Shown piece by piece: positions 24,794 through 64,000 of a stretch of DNA of 64,000 nucleotides (positions are counted from its first letter, which is position 1; the number at the start of each line of letters is the position of its first letter). The notes below the pieces were generated by a model. That model searched no databases and was not told where the DNA came from. It worked only from the letters and a program-made list of their open reading frames with translations. The position numbers and the translations under genes were made by a program. Source of the stretch: Thamnaconus septentrionalis (lineage: Eukaryota; Chordata; Actinopteri; Tetraodontiformes; Monacanthidae); the NCBI GenBank assembly GCA_009823395.1, contig CM020507.1, positions 5,674,501 to 5,738,500 of the forward strand, written 5' to 3'.

Positions 24794-25614
24794 CATGAGT
24801 TTCACCCTGTCTGACACCGTCCACAACTTTGACAAGGAGTTGTCACGTTGTGCAAAACTAACAAAAAATCACCAGCAACAACAAGAAGAGCAGCAACACT
24901 ATTTGGGGCTCGGAGGATCAACCTCCGGTAGTTAAAAACTGCTGCTCATCAAAATGTCAAAAATGCTGTCACCTCACTTTATTTGGGTGGATAGAAAACA
25001 GGTGGGAACACTGACACCTTGTGACTCTGCTCCAATGGCGAGCCGACGATTCATTGGTTGTTTCTCCGCTGATCACCAGTGAGAAGCAGCATTGCAGGTG
25101 AAGCAGCTAAGCTCCCGCATGAAGAAACCCTGACTCCATGTCTGATGTCAGCAAGCTGCCCAGAAACTCCAGAACTTCCTCCTGTACTCCCTTTTGTCTA
25201 GTCTCCCTTTTGAAAAATCCGCCCTCTGTGATGTCACAAAGAGCGCTGATCACCCACCGGAATGAAGACCTGGCCAGGCGTTCATCCCGTCTGCTAGAAT
25301 CCTTCGCAGCCTCGTCGTTTTTCATCCCCCTTCCAAACATGTTGAAGGTCCTCAGCTTTTTGCAGGAGGCTTCAAACACAGGGCTAAGGATGCTGTTTGC
25401 TGTGTTGTCTCTAACTACTGGTGCGCAGCTGCTCCACAGGAGGACAGGATGGAACGCTGAGATGGGGAGAGCACGAAGGTTTAACTGGGACCTTTAAACT
25501 AACTGGTCTTCACTCACTCCATCGTCACATGGCTGAGGGTGATTTATTTCACACTATAAACAGAACACAACAGATAAACAACCTCTGGCTGTGCTTCTTC
25601 TAATGCTTACGTCC

Positions 25615-25620
25615 TTTATT
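25615..25620 (-). terminator. dapk1: Candidate poly(A) signal of dapk1
   Basis: This is the first AATAAA on the minus strand after the dapk1 stop codon, giving a 3'UTR of about 0.85 kb. Further AATAAA hexamers lie at 25543-25548 and 24978-24983. The 3'UTR would carry, in mRNA sense, a (CA)13 tract (26295-26321) and a long polypyrimidine tract (complement of 26145-26205). Confidence 0.45.
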
Positions 25621-26462
25621 CTGAAATTTCCAAAGCACGCCAATGATTCGTCAATACTGTCTCTAATATTCTGGCCTTCGGCCGGTCGATGTGATTCGAC
25701 TGCTCGTGTCAACAAGGCACAAAGCTCGCTTCCTCTGTTCAGAAAGGAAGAACCGCCGTGGTCCAGACCAAACTAGACAAGTTTGTTGTGCTCTTCAGGG
25801 AGGTAGAAGGCCACAAAGGCACTCTGGGAAAAAAACACACAAAAAAAAACAACTGCTGTTGGCTTCATAAAGAACACTGAGCGGAGCGGCCACCAGTCGC
25901 CCAAGAAGGAACGCAAAGAGTCAAAGAAGGGAGAGAAGAATGCAAGTCATGGTGGAGGGAGTGATGGAGGGATGGTGGGCAGCCTCACTCTCTGACTGAA
26001 GGGGGACGGATGTGGAAAAAGGTTCAAACCTCGAGGCTGCTCATCTTTTAGATCAACATCCACTCACTGTCCTCACACAGTTTTGAAGTTACACAGGAAA
26101 ACACGACTTGACTGTAAGAGGCTGAAACTGAAGCTGCGAGTGAAGAGGAGGAGGAGAAAGAAAGAGAGAGAGGAAGAAAGAAAGAAAGAAAGAAAAAAAA
26201 AAGCAGCACGACCTTCATTTTGAAACAAGAGAATATTAAAAGCGCAGGAATCAGCTTTGGAACTCACGACCGTCAGCTCGAACACGACTTCCACGGTGTG
26301 TGTGTGTGTGTGTGTGTGTGTACAGGTGAGGGGTTGGGGGGGTGTGGTGGGCGAGCAGCTGGACCTCTGCTGACGATTGCACTTGATGTTGATTCACTCG
26401 CAAGCTCCCGTTAGTCTGTTTTTAGGGGACTGTCCCTTTAAGGAGGTGGGCGGGGGAGGGGC

Positions 26463-55386
<28,924 letters not shown>

Positions 55387-56260
55387 TTAGAAGGACATCA
55401 AATTATGGAATGTTACATACTGTGAATGAACAACTTCCTGCACTTCCCACTGAAGCTCACTGATTATCAGGTAACACTGCAACAAAATTGGCCAAAACAT
55501 GTTAAATGTGAAAAACAAACAAAAAAATATACATGAAATGCATTGGCCTCCACTGGGCTGGTGGGGTGGGCAACATGAGGGAGGCGGCCTCAACTCGGCC
55601 GCAGCAATATTTGAAAACACGTTTAAGAAGTGAGTTCATTTTGAACTCAAGCAACTTTTGCTTTCAGGCTATTTGCAAAGTTGAACTGCTGTCTCATGAT
55701 GCTAAACTACTAGCCACCAGTGCTAACTCCATGTTCTGAGAGCGATTTCAACGCATGCACGCTGTCGTTTGAATGAAGCTGTTGCTGTTTAGTGTTTTGT
55801 GTGGACTAAAGTTGTGCGGATATTCTTATCTAATAATAAACAATTTTAGGAATAGTGTCATAGTTTCAGCATCTTCATTTTTGTTCTGCCAGGACAGTGT
55901 TTTGATACAAGTCAACAGTATTAAATAAAATCATTTTAAGTCCCATGACAGGTGATTTTTCTTTTGTTTAAATGTCTCTCCGTGTCAACTGGCTCCCTCT
56001 TCCTCCCTCAAGGCAGCTGATCACCAGAGTTGATACAATGCCAATGTCGGCACTTCAGCGACACTATTGTCTGGCCACTGTTTGTGACGAGTCTCCTCGA
56101 CGCTACGACGCTGTGACAAATGACTGCCAGCCTCAACAACACTAAAGTATTGTCATGGAAATTCCTCTTGCGTGTTGCCATGCAGCCACTGGAGCGCCGT
56201 CAGTCAACACAGCCGCTGTGAGACACGTGACCAAAACACAAACAGATTTTAAAAAGTACA

Positions 56261-56370
56261 TACACACACACACACACACATATATATATATGAATATATA
56301 AATATAGATATAGATATATATATATATATACATATATAGTTATAGAGATAGAGATAGAGATATATTAGAG
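56261..56370 (+). repeat. (AC)n(AT)n compound tract
   Basis: A CA tract runs into TA/ATAG-rich sequence. A purer (AT)n lies at 57188-57217 and a (CA)n at 57746-57808. All are in the 5'-most dapk1 sequence of this window. Confidence 0.9.
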
Positions 56371-57190
56371 TACACTTGGCTGAAGGCAGAAGACGAGGAG
56401 CCACTGGCAATCATGGAGCACTTATTGTACCAAACACCCACGGATGGAGGGAGGACGGGGGGAGGACGAGCGCAGGGAGGAGGGGTGAGAGAAAACGCGA
56501 CAGAGTGGCACATTCTGTCGTTTGTGTTTTCCAAAGCGATCCAGTGCCAGATTTGCACCAAACAGTGGACTAGTAGTGAAGAGGAAGCTGGCAGAGTCAG
56601 AGCGTCTGTCTGGAGGAACATTACACAGCCAACGCTGCTCGGCTGTGGTCAGCAAGAGGCTCCCACTATCAGCTTCATGTTCCCACTCTGACCCTCTCCT
56701 CTCCACCATGGGCCAGCTGACATATATTATGAGTAAATGTGGGATCTAGATTAAAACGCTGACGCACAATAAAGAACGGAGGACGTAGGGAAAGTCAAGG
56801 AGAGGAAGGACAGAGGAACAAATCACCCCGTTCTGTATCACCGGAGCCAAGTCATGTGGAGCAATTAGCTGATGAGGCCAATAAATATCACAATACAGAT
56901 GAGATTCATCTGCAAAGTACCTGGCAATGACATCATTTCAAACTTTTTCTTTGGAAGTTTCACTGAGCAGAAACGAATAGCAACAATTCAACTTTAGACT
57001 GAACAAAAGACAGGCGTGAAATTCTTCCTCCAAAGCACTTGTTTAAATTAGTTCAATAGCCCATTTCCCCTTTGAGGTTTGTGATCATTCCGCAATTTAA
57101 AGTCACCAGTTTACGTCAATCACGGACAGGATGTGGAACTGCAAACTATTTTGGCATCATTAAAACAAGACAAAACAAAACATAAAAAAA

Positions 57191-57221
<31 letters not shown>

Positions 57222-57744
57222 ATTGTCATTTCAGCTGACTTGTCCCATGACTCCCAGCCAGCCAGCCAGACAGACAATGGGAAGAGGAAGAGGGAGCAGT
57301 GGATGGCAGCTTTCTCATGCTGATGACACTGCTACCCCCAGCCTCTCCAACCTTCCCCTCCACTGGTTCCTCTGTCAGCCGCCACCCAGCGGAACACAAT
57401 GACAAACTACAACAAACACAACACACTTGGTTCCTTCCTGGGAAAAAGGAACAAGTGAGAGAAACATTTTTTTGTCCCTCTGTGTTTACACACACACGCA
57501 CACGTTTATGCCGTGGTGACAACTGTAAATATTTACGCTGAATACACCTCTACTTCCTCCACGACTCTGTTGTGCTCCAGACAAGCGCCAATGAGAGCAG
57601 AACCTCAGCTGGAAGGAAGGTCAGGCTCATCATCTCATCATCCTGACAAGCCAGACTGGAAAAAACAGCAGAGGGAACCAACTTCTTATCAACTGAGGTG
57701 TCGAAAGTGACAAAACAGAAGCGAGCAGCCTGCCTCTCCCCCCT

Positions 57745-57810
<66 letters not shown>

Positions 57811-59408
57811 CCAATTTGTTCTTTTCTGTCAAACTTTCCACAGCTGAAAGTTCAGTGTAATCAGCCAAGCCATCGGACCGGGTGTGAAAATGCTGCGGAG
57901 GTTGGGAAAGCAAAGCACAAGTGACTTCCTGTTTTCCATGATCCACCCACTGTGTGGCTCTACGGCGCCCCCTACATACACCCCTCCTCTTCCCGTGCCT
58001 TTTGCAATCGACTCGTCCTCTTCGTTGCGCCGCGACACTCAAATCCTGGTCACATTTCTGGAGTCCTGGTCCACAGAAGGACTCTAATCGGCTGCACATC
58101 CTCCTGGACGGCAGCGGAAGCATCTCGACGGCGGGAGAGTGGAGCTGCACTGCATTGACAATGAGTCTGAATCATCGCCCACACTTGAAAAAACATTCAG
58201 TGTGATATTTTCTGAGTGGCCCGACGCTTCCTGTTAATTGAAAAGCCTCGTGGTGAAGCATTGTACGTGTGCAAATGCGGGCAATTTCACACTACCCACC
58301 TATTCAAACTCTCACAACTTGAAGAGAACATTGTATTCTGCCATTTCCGCCAGTTGTCTGTTGAAAATTCAAATTTTGCTCAAGCAAACTTAAAGCTGGG
58401 GGACCATTTCGTTCACCAGATCGTGTTGAATTTGGTTCCCGTTTTGCCAAGCGTCATCCTAGATCATAGGTGTCAAACTATTTATGTTTTATTTTGAGGA
58501 GTTTTTTTTAAATTGAAATTCAGTTCAAGTTATTTATTGTATAGTATTAAGCTTTGCTTTGTTCCATATTCAGGCTGTTTGGCTCTACATAAATGCTTCA
58601 CTGTTGTATCAACGTTGTACTGAGAGTTTGTCCCAGTCTTAAATTTTGACACCACTGAGTGTTTGAGTTTGACTGCCTGTTGTAGAAAGACTCAGAGGAG
58701 GGCGTGACCACCACGCTGGTCAACCGCTTCGTGAAAAAAAAAAAAAAAGGAAGTTGAGCAGGCGCCTCATGTTGTGAAACCTGACCAGCGAGTGTGAGGT
58801 GAGGCCCGAGGTGAACAACCTCACACGACACACAACCCAGTGGAAGCAGCAGCCCTGTTGCTGTGTGTTTCCTAAGACGCTGATGGCAGCTTTCATTCAA
58901 TGATTCACCTTTTTTCTAGAACTCAACACAATAAAAAAGAGCAACATAGAAACGTCAAACGTAGTAAACAACTTAATTTACAGGGGGGACAGCATGTGAC
59001 CTCTAGAAACTCTATATCTCTGTCTCTCTCCCTCTCTCTCTAAAGCCACTCTAGCGCTGCATGTGAATTCTGACAGCGGAAAACGAGCCCACCCTTTGTT
59101 AACAACACCAGCTGCACACACACACACGCACAAACAAGGGAAGGGGGGCGGGGGGTGGCCGATGTTCAACCCAACTCTCCTCTTTTGGAATGAGGCAGTG
59201 GAGAAAAACTCACCGCCAGCGCCTTGTAATAGCTGTTTCTCAGCCAATTCAATTTTGTCAGGGATTAGAATTTCAAAAAAAAAAAAAAAAAAGAAGGAAA
59301 CGCGCCAGCTAAATGAACAGGAAGTAACGTGTCAGAATCCACCACTTCTCAGCTACTGAAAGGAGGCTGGAAAAACCCTTCACATTCTCCTGGGGTGCTG
59401 CTGAAAAA

Positions 59409-59410
<2 letters not shown>

Positions 59411-59475
<65 letters not shown>

Positions 59476-59499
59476 CAGAGAGAGAGAGAGAGAGAGGGG

Positions 59500-59544
<45 letters not shown>

Positions 59545-59554
59545 GAGGGAGCGA

Positions 59555-59602
<48 letters not shown>

Positions 59603-59630
59603 GAGAGAGAGGGAGAGAGGGGGTGAGAGG

Positions 59631-59681
<51 letters not shown>
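59411..59681 (+). repeat. Long (GA)n array, about 270 bp
   Basis: An almost pure purine strand of GA units broken by a few G runs and single changes, with more GA-rich sequence at 59697-59720. Mirror-symmetric polypurine tracts of this length can form triplex (H-DNA) structures. Confidence 0.97.
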
Positions 59682-59683
<2 letters not shown>

Positions 59684-60111
59684 TGAACAAAGACAGAGTG
59701 AGAGAGGGAGAGAGAGATAGAAACAGAGGGCGAGGGCCTTCCTAGGAATCGCTGACAGACGTGGAGGTCGGGAAGAGGGCTGTTTTCCTCGAGCTGATCA
59801 ACCCGACGCAGCGAAAAGAAAAAAAAGAAAAAAAGAAAGAAAAGCCAGGATGGTCTGCAGTGTCAAATTGCACGACTGCCTTTGTTGTGCTTCAAGCGCA
59901 GACCAGGCTCAGCTCTCCCTCTCTCCCTCTCTCTCAGCCGACTAGTTTGTCTGTGTGGGAATGTTGTGAGGGAGCCGCCTGGAGAAGGAGACGCTGCTAG
60001 TTTGGCTGTTGTTTTGTTTGTGACGATGACCTGAGTTACAACAACAACAACAACAACCACAACGGGCTCAGGAGTTTCCCCGAGGAACTGAAATACCAGG
60101 GTTCACAGAGT

Positions 60112-60236
60112 TACTGCCACATGACTGCTGCTGCTACATGGCTCTGCTGCTGCTGCTGCTACATGACTGCTGCTGCTGCTGCTACATGACTGCTGCTGCT
60201 GCTGCATGACTGCTGCTGCTGCTACATGACTCTGCT
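60112..60236 (+). repeat. Tandem (CTG)n blocks spaced by 'ctacatga'
   Basis: Blocks of (CTG)3-5 are separated by ctacatgact-like spacers, giving an irregular higher-order repeat of 20-27 bp. It is followed by (CA)n tracts at 60332-60369 and 61240-61310. Confidence 0.9.
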
Positions 60237-60329
60237 GTGATGACACAGACAGTTTCAGTGTCCTACGTTCATCAAGCTGCTGCACAATGTGCACGTCTGC
60301 TGTTGACAACACAGTCCTTCATGTTGAAT

Positions 60330-60371
<42 letters not shown>

Positions 60372-61235
60372 AGAGTCTGGCCGGAGCCTGAAGCAGCATC
60401 ATCTGAGCAGCAGTGCGACGCAGCAGATCAGACCTGGAAACGCCCACACAACATTATTCACACTTGGGTTGACGTGTTACGTAAGTCGCCACGCATCTGG
60501 CGGTGGCAGCTGGAAAATAAATGTGAGCACAGAGTCAAAATGATCAAAATTTAAAAAAAACACATCGTCAGTCGAGCGACAAAGAGGTGACGATTCTCGA
60601 GTGATTTCTCAGGCACAGCCAGGAGAGCATTTCAAATGTTGACATGAGACGCTTATTATTCTAATAGATAAGGTTCATACATGTGTGTCACCACTATGCT
60701 AATCCCCACTCTCATACTTCTTATCATTGTTACTGTCGGTACTTCTGGGAACAGAGAAGATTCCTTTTCCTCATGATGCAGTGTCAGACCCAGAAACACA
60801 GTGCAGCCATGCAAGAGCGTCGACCTGTCAGGGCCTGCGGGCACCAGTCCACTCCCTGTATGAAGACTGGCCAGGCCAGTGCACACTGGGGAGCTGTCAT
60901 ATTAGAGCAGCTCTCTGGCAAAGACCCGATCCAAAAGATGGTAGTGAGACAGAGGTGAAGGGTGAAAAGGTTGAGCTTCCCACTCGCACACCAGATCATA
61001 TTTAGGTGACAGTCCACACTTGATAGCAAAACACTGTTCATGTTATGGTGAGGAGAAATTGAAAAAGAAAAGCCAAGCCACAGTCAACTGGAAGCTGACT
61101 GGAACCAGACAACCATAATCAACACTATAGATTTAATTATAGACTTTGCAAGTTGGAAGTGAGGTGTGGGAAGAGCTGTATGTGATAATCAGCTTATGAA
61201 GCTTCAGAAAAAGAAACTCAATTGGCTCAACACAC

Positions 61236-61299
<64 letters not shown>

Positions 61300-61582
61300 G
61301 CACACACACGCATCAGGAAAAGGTGCATCTCGCTGCTGAAGAGCCGATTTCAGCTCAAACTCCAGCTGGCAGAGATGATTCTCTTTCGTGCCTTGATGCA
61401 TCTACAAAAATCATCTTTTTGACCTTTTCTCCAACTGATAAAGTACGACAGTCTCTCACATCAAGCACAATTCATTTGGACTGCTTCACAAGAAAGTCAT
61501 TGATGTCCAAAGAGTGTCAAAAGGAGGTCAGTTTAAGGGAGATTCCATAAATAGGCAAACGGGACACGCAACCATCAAATCA

Positions 61583-61830
61583 ATAGCTGCGTTCAGACTG
61601 CCGGCCAAAATCTGATTGTTAGCCCATCCAGGTTGAAACCGGATGTCTCTTTTTGTAGTCTGAACAGTCACAAATCACATGAAATCCGGTATTTGCTAAA
61701 CAGATTGAAACCACATTCGGGAGACAGTTTCAGATTGCATTCGGACAGATGCGTCTCAGTCTGAACAGCTCCAAACTGATTGGTTTTGACTGTCCGTGAC
61801 GTCACTCTTTGCAACGCAGTGACCTGTTGG
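61583..61830 (+). mobile_element. Possible MITE starting 'tagctgcgttcagactg'
   Basis: It starts tagctgcgttcagactgccg and has several 'agtctgaacag' motifs (for example near 61660 and 61757) that are partly complementary to the start. This pattern is common in fish non-autonomous DNA elements. A clear right end is not visible. Confidence 0.4.
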
Positions 61831-62817
61831 ACCTTTGACCCCGGCGAGGGGAATGGGATGCTACGGGGTACAAGAGGTGCGTCCGGTGCGTCCGGTGCGA
61901 CGCTGCCCGTACAACCAACTTCCCGCTGAGTTTCCAGCCTTCTCCGTCGCATGCAGGGATGTGTGGGAGGGCGCTGAGAGCGGAGCGCTCCCTGCCCACT
62001 CAGCCGTAGTGTGGGCCACAAGCTGCACCACGCCAGAAAAACATTATGCAACCACCCGGCCATTGTGTACAGCAGAAGGGTAACCACAGCAACAGGATTG
62101 AGAGGCTGAGCAGAGGAAGCAGAGCTGCTGGAGGAAGGAAGAGCGCGGCGGATCATGGTGGGAGGCTATAAACAGCGCGCACTGCTTCACTGCAAAGGTA
62201 TGGACTCCACTTGGGCTTTCTGATGGATCCTGGCCCCCCTCCAATTTCACACCCTGGTCCAGTAATGTACGATAATCACCGCCACAGACATTTCTCATTT
62301 TCTGTCTTCTTAAAACCTGCAACTGCATGCTGGAGCTGAAAATCCCCACCGAGGCTAATTACATGTTAACAAATAAGAAACTTTGATGAAAACTTTAATC
62401 CACACACAACTACAGTAATTCAGTCCTTATGATATGTCAAAGAATGGTTCTCCCTGAATGTGCCTGCTGTTGTCCTCCTAGACATCACTTTAGAAGCACT
62501 TCTAGAATACAAGGTCAGCAGAAACAAGACACAGTTGTGATTCATTACACACAGCAGTCTTCAAACAATGCAAATCTCCATCTCTCTCAGCAGCAGGCCC
62601 ACATCCACGGTCCCTTACACTGCAACTCCTGGCTACACAGAACCACTGAGAGCTGTGACAGCCAATCCTGGCCAAAGCCTTATGAACCGTGAGCGCAGTA
62701 AAGTGAACGTGAGTCCTGGTTAGGAGGCCACACTGGATGTTTCCAGGCTAAGAACTCTCAGCCTTCCTGGACTCCTGGTGCTATGGAGACATGTTCTGCT
62801 CTGCTCTGCTCTGCTCT

Positions 62818-63069
62818 TGTGACTGTAGCTCAGGAGGTAGAGCGGGTTGTCAAATGACCGAAAGGTTGGTTCCTGTTCCATCCCAGTCTGTCGTTTTTTA
62901 CTTGGGCAAGACACTTAACCCTAAATTGCTCCCAATGGGGATGGCAGCACCTTGCATGGCAGCAGCCAGCCACAGGTGTATGAGTGTGTGAGTGAATGGG
63001 TGAACGAGAAGCGCTTTGGGGTACCGCAAAGGTGCTGGAAAGCGCTCTTTAAGTGCAGTCCATTTACTC
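62818..63069 (+). mobile_element. tRNA-derived SINE
   Basis: The head has an A box tagctcaggagg (62826-62837) and a degenerate B box ggttggttcc (62864-62873), as in tRNA-derived SINEs. The body has cttgggcaagacacttaacc, ctaaattgctcc, gtgagtgaatgggtgaa and agcgctttggggtaccgcaa. The tail ctctttaagtgcagtccatt is shared by many teleost SINEs. A (CTGCT)n microsatellite at 62795-62817 abuts the 5' end. Confidence 0.8.
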
Positions 63070-63892
63070 TTCTTCTCTTGTATTTATTTATGCTTGCAGT
63101 GCTTTGGCCTCTGTGGCTTTCCAATGTTGTGGCAATGGGTAGAATTCTTTTCTTCCAGGGGGAAGAGGTTTAATCTGTGTCAAATTGACCGCATGAGAAA
63201 CAGAAAGCACAGAGATGAATTACAGGAGTGGATGGGTGTCTTTACTTTCCATGGCTCTGCCTGCCCTGCAGCTCTCAGAACAGAGCTCTCTAGTCCACAC
63301 ACCTGATTTGAATAAATGGTTCCTTATCTGCCCGGCGATGAGCTGATTATCTAATTCCGCTGATTCTATTCAGGGAAAACGACGACTCCCCCTTCTGCTG
63401 AGGTGTGAAAAGTCATCAATACATAATGTAGAGTCAGGTGTTTAGGTGGTAGGGTGATTGAGGTGAAATGAGGCCAGTAATTGGAGATAGCATTAGCACA
63501 GAGACTGTGATTCAGCTATTACATCAGACGCATTAGGCATAGAAAACCCATGGCCTGCGTTACAGAGCCTCCGATTTAGGGCGCGTTTAAAGATCAAGTA
63601 GCGAAAACTGGGGTCAGGAGTCAGGAAGGTAAGAGTGATAGTTTCAGGCTTAAAAAGTATGAGCAGCAGCAGCAGTGACGGACAGCTAACTGAACGAGAG
63701 CTCAACGAGGGCCAAGCAGTGTTTGGCCTGGTCTCTTGGCTGCAGTGGAAAGCCCTTAACATGTCAGAGGAATGTCATTAACTTCCACTGCAACTGGGTT
63801 TGAAGCAGCGGCCACAAGGGACACACTGTGCTCGGAGGTGGAGAGAGGTGGAGAGGTTTCTGCTGGCATCTTCACAGTTGGTGTGACATAGA

Positions 63893-64000
63893 CCAGGCGT
63901 GGGCAAACTACGGCCCAGGGGCCATATGCGGCCTGTTAAGCTTTTTAAACCGGCCCGCCGAAGTTGAAGAAATGATATTAATAAACATTAAAATTGTTTT
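63893..64000 (+). mobile_element. hAT-like MITE cut by the window edge
   Basis: Starts aggcgtgggcaaactacggc, ccaggggccatatgcggcct; same family as 21481-21800 and 16933-17121. The right part lies outside the window. Confidence 0.65.

Larger units (their letters stand above)
18876..25500. other. Gene-free interval between ctsl and the dapk1 3'UTR
   Basis: Apart from the repeats listed separately I see no exon-like sequence. Open frames here are short, lack family motifs or are translations of tandem repeats. 19555-19605 is G/T-rich, 24060-24480 is purine-rich (on the + strand), and 20.2-21.4 kb looks unique but non-coding. Confidence 0.55.

Noticed and set aside
24179..24835. 218-residue minus-strand open frame with 12-residue repeats
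   Set aside because: It is made of the 36-bp minisatellite plus purine-rich DNA; there is no family motif, promoter or splice support.
58463..58680. Possible further hAT-like element (taggtgtcaaact ... ttttgacacca)
   Set aside because: Inverted ends are short and imperfect and no second copy is present in the window, so support is too weak.
59213..59280. Possible dapk1 first exon at a good minus-strand donor
   Set aside because: The encoded peptide does not resemble the DAPK1 N-terminus and the phase does not supply the first two bases of the split Ser codon in a matching context; at most it could be non-coding.
59349..59690. 113-residue Ser/Leu-rich minus-strand frame
   Set aside because: Translation of the (GA)n array.

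Overview
This is a eukaryotic window, almost certainly from a ray-finned (teleost) fish. It holds spliced genes with GT-AG introns, very dense CA/TG, GA and AAT microsatellites, and fish-type dispersed repeats (hAT-like and Tc1-like MITEs, LINE 3' ends, a tRNA-derived SINE). The gene order fbp1 - fbp2 - ctsl - dapk1 recalls human 9q21-q22, where CTSL neighbours DAPK1 and FBP1/FBP2 form a tandem pair. All gene identities come from reading the translated exons; no database was searched.

Layout. 1-1.4 kb: upstream DNA. 1.49-5.4 kb (+): liver-type fructose-1,6-bisphosphatase (fbp1), 7 coding exons, 338 aa, complete. 6.39-13.84 kb (+): muscle-type fructose-1,6-bisphosphatase (fbp2), 7 coding exons with the same phases, 337 aa, complete. 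15.0-18.8 kb (-): cathepsin L (ctsl), 7 coding exons plus a probable 5' non-coding exon, 338 aa, complete. 18.9-26.4 kb: gene-free, rich in transposon remnants, with a 36-bp minisatellite and the probable dapk1 3'UTR. 26.46-55.25 kb (-): death-associated protein kinase 1 (dapk1), 24 coding exons. Its first coding exon, with the ATG, was not found and probably lies beyond the right edge. 55.25-64 kb: apparently 5' intronic sequence of dapk1, mostly simple repeats, a SINE and some unique AT-rich DNA.

How the genes work. The two FBPases are a tandem duplicate pair catalysing the same gluconeogenic step (fructose-1,6-bisphosphate to fructose-6-phosphate). They differ at the residue tied to calcium sensitivity and in the AMP-site loop. 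Cathepsin L is a lysosomal cysteine protease. DAPK1 is a calmodulin-regulated Ser/Thr kinase with ankyrin repeats, a ROC-COR GTPase-like module and a C-terminal death domain. Nothing suggests that the four genes form a functional cluster; this is conserved vertebrate synteny.

I found no candidate for a wholly new biological system. The best leads are (i) five reading-frame breaks within about 310 bp of the GC-rich last dapk1 exon, most likely assembly indels; (ii) an extra Ala in the AMP-binding loop and a Tyr-to-Gln change in fbp2; (iii) two (AAT)n tracts that each end exactly 19 nt before an fbp2 exon; (iv) a dapk1 exon flanked by complementary (UG)n and (CA)n tracts; (v) a nested and inverted transposon complex at 22.4-23.3 kb; and (vi) a minisatellite born inside a dispersed repeat at 36.8-37.3 kb.
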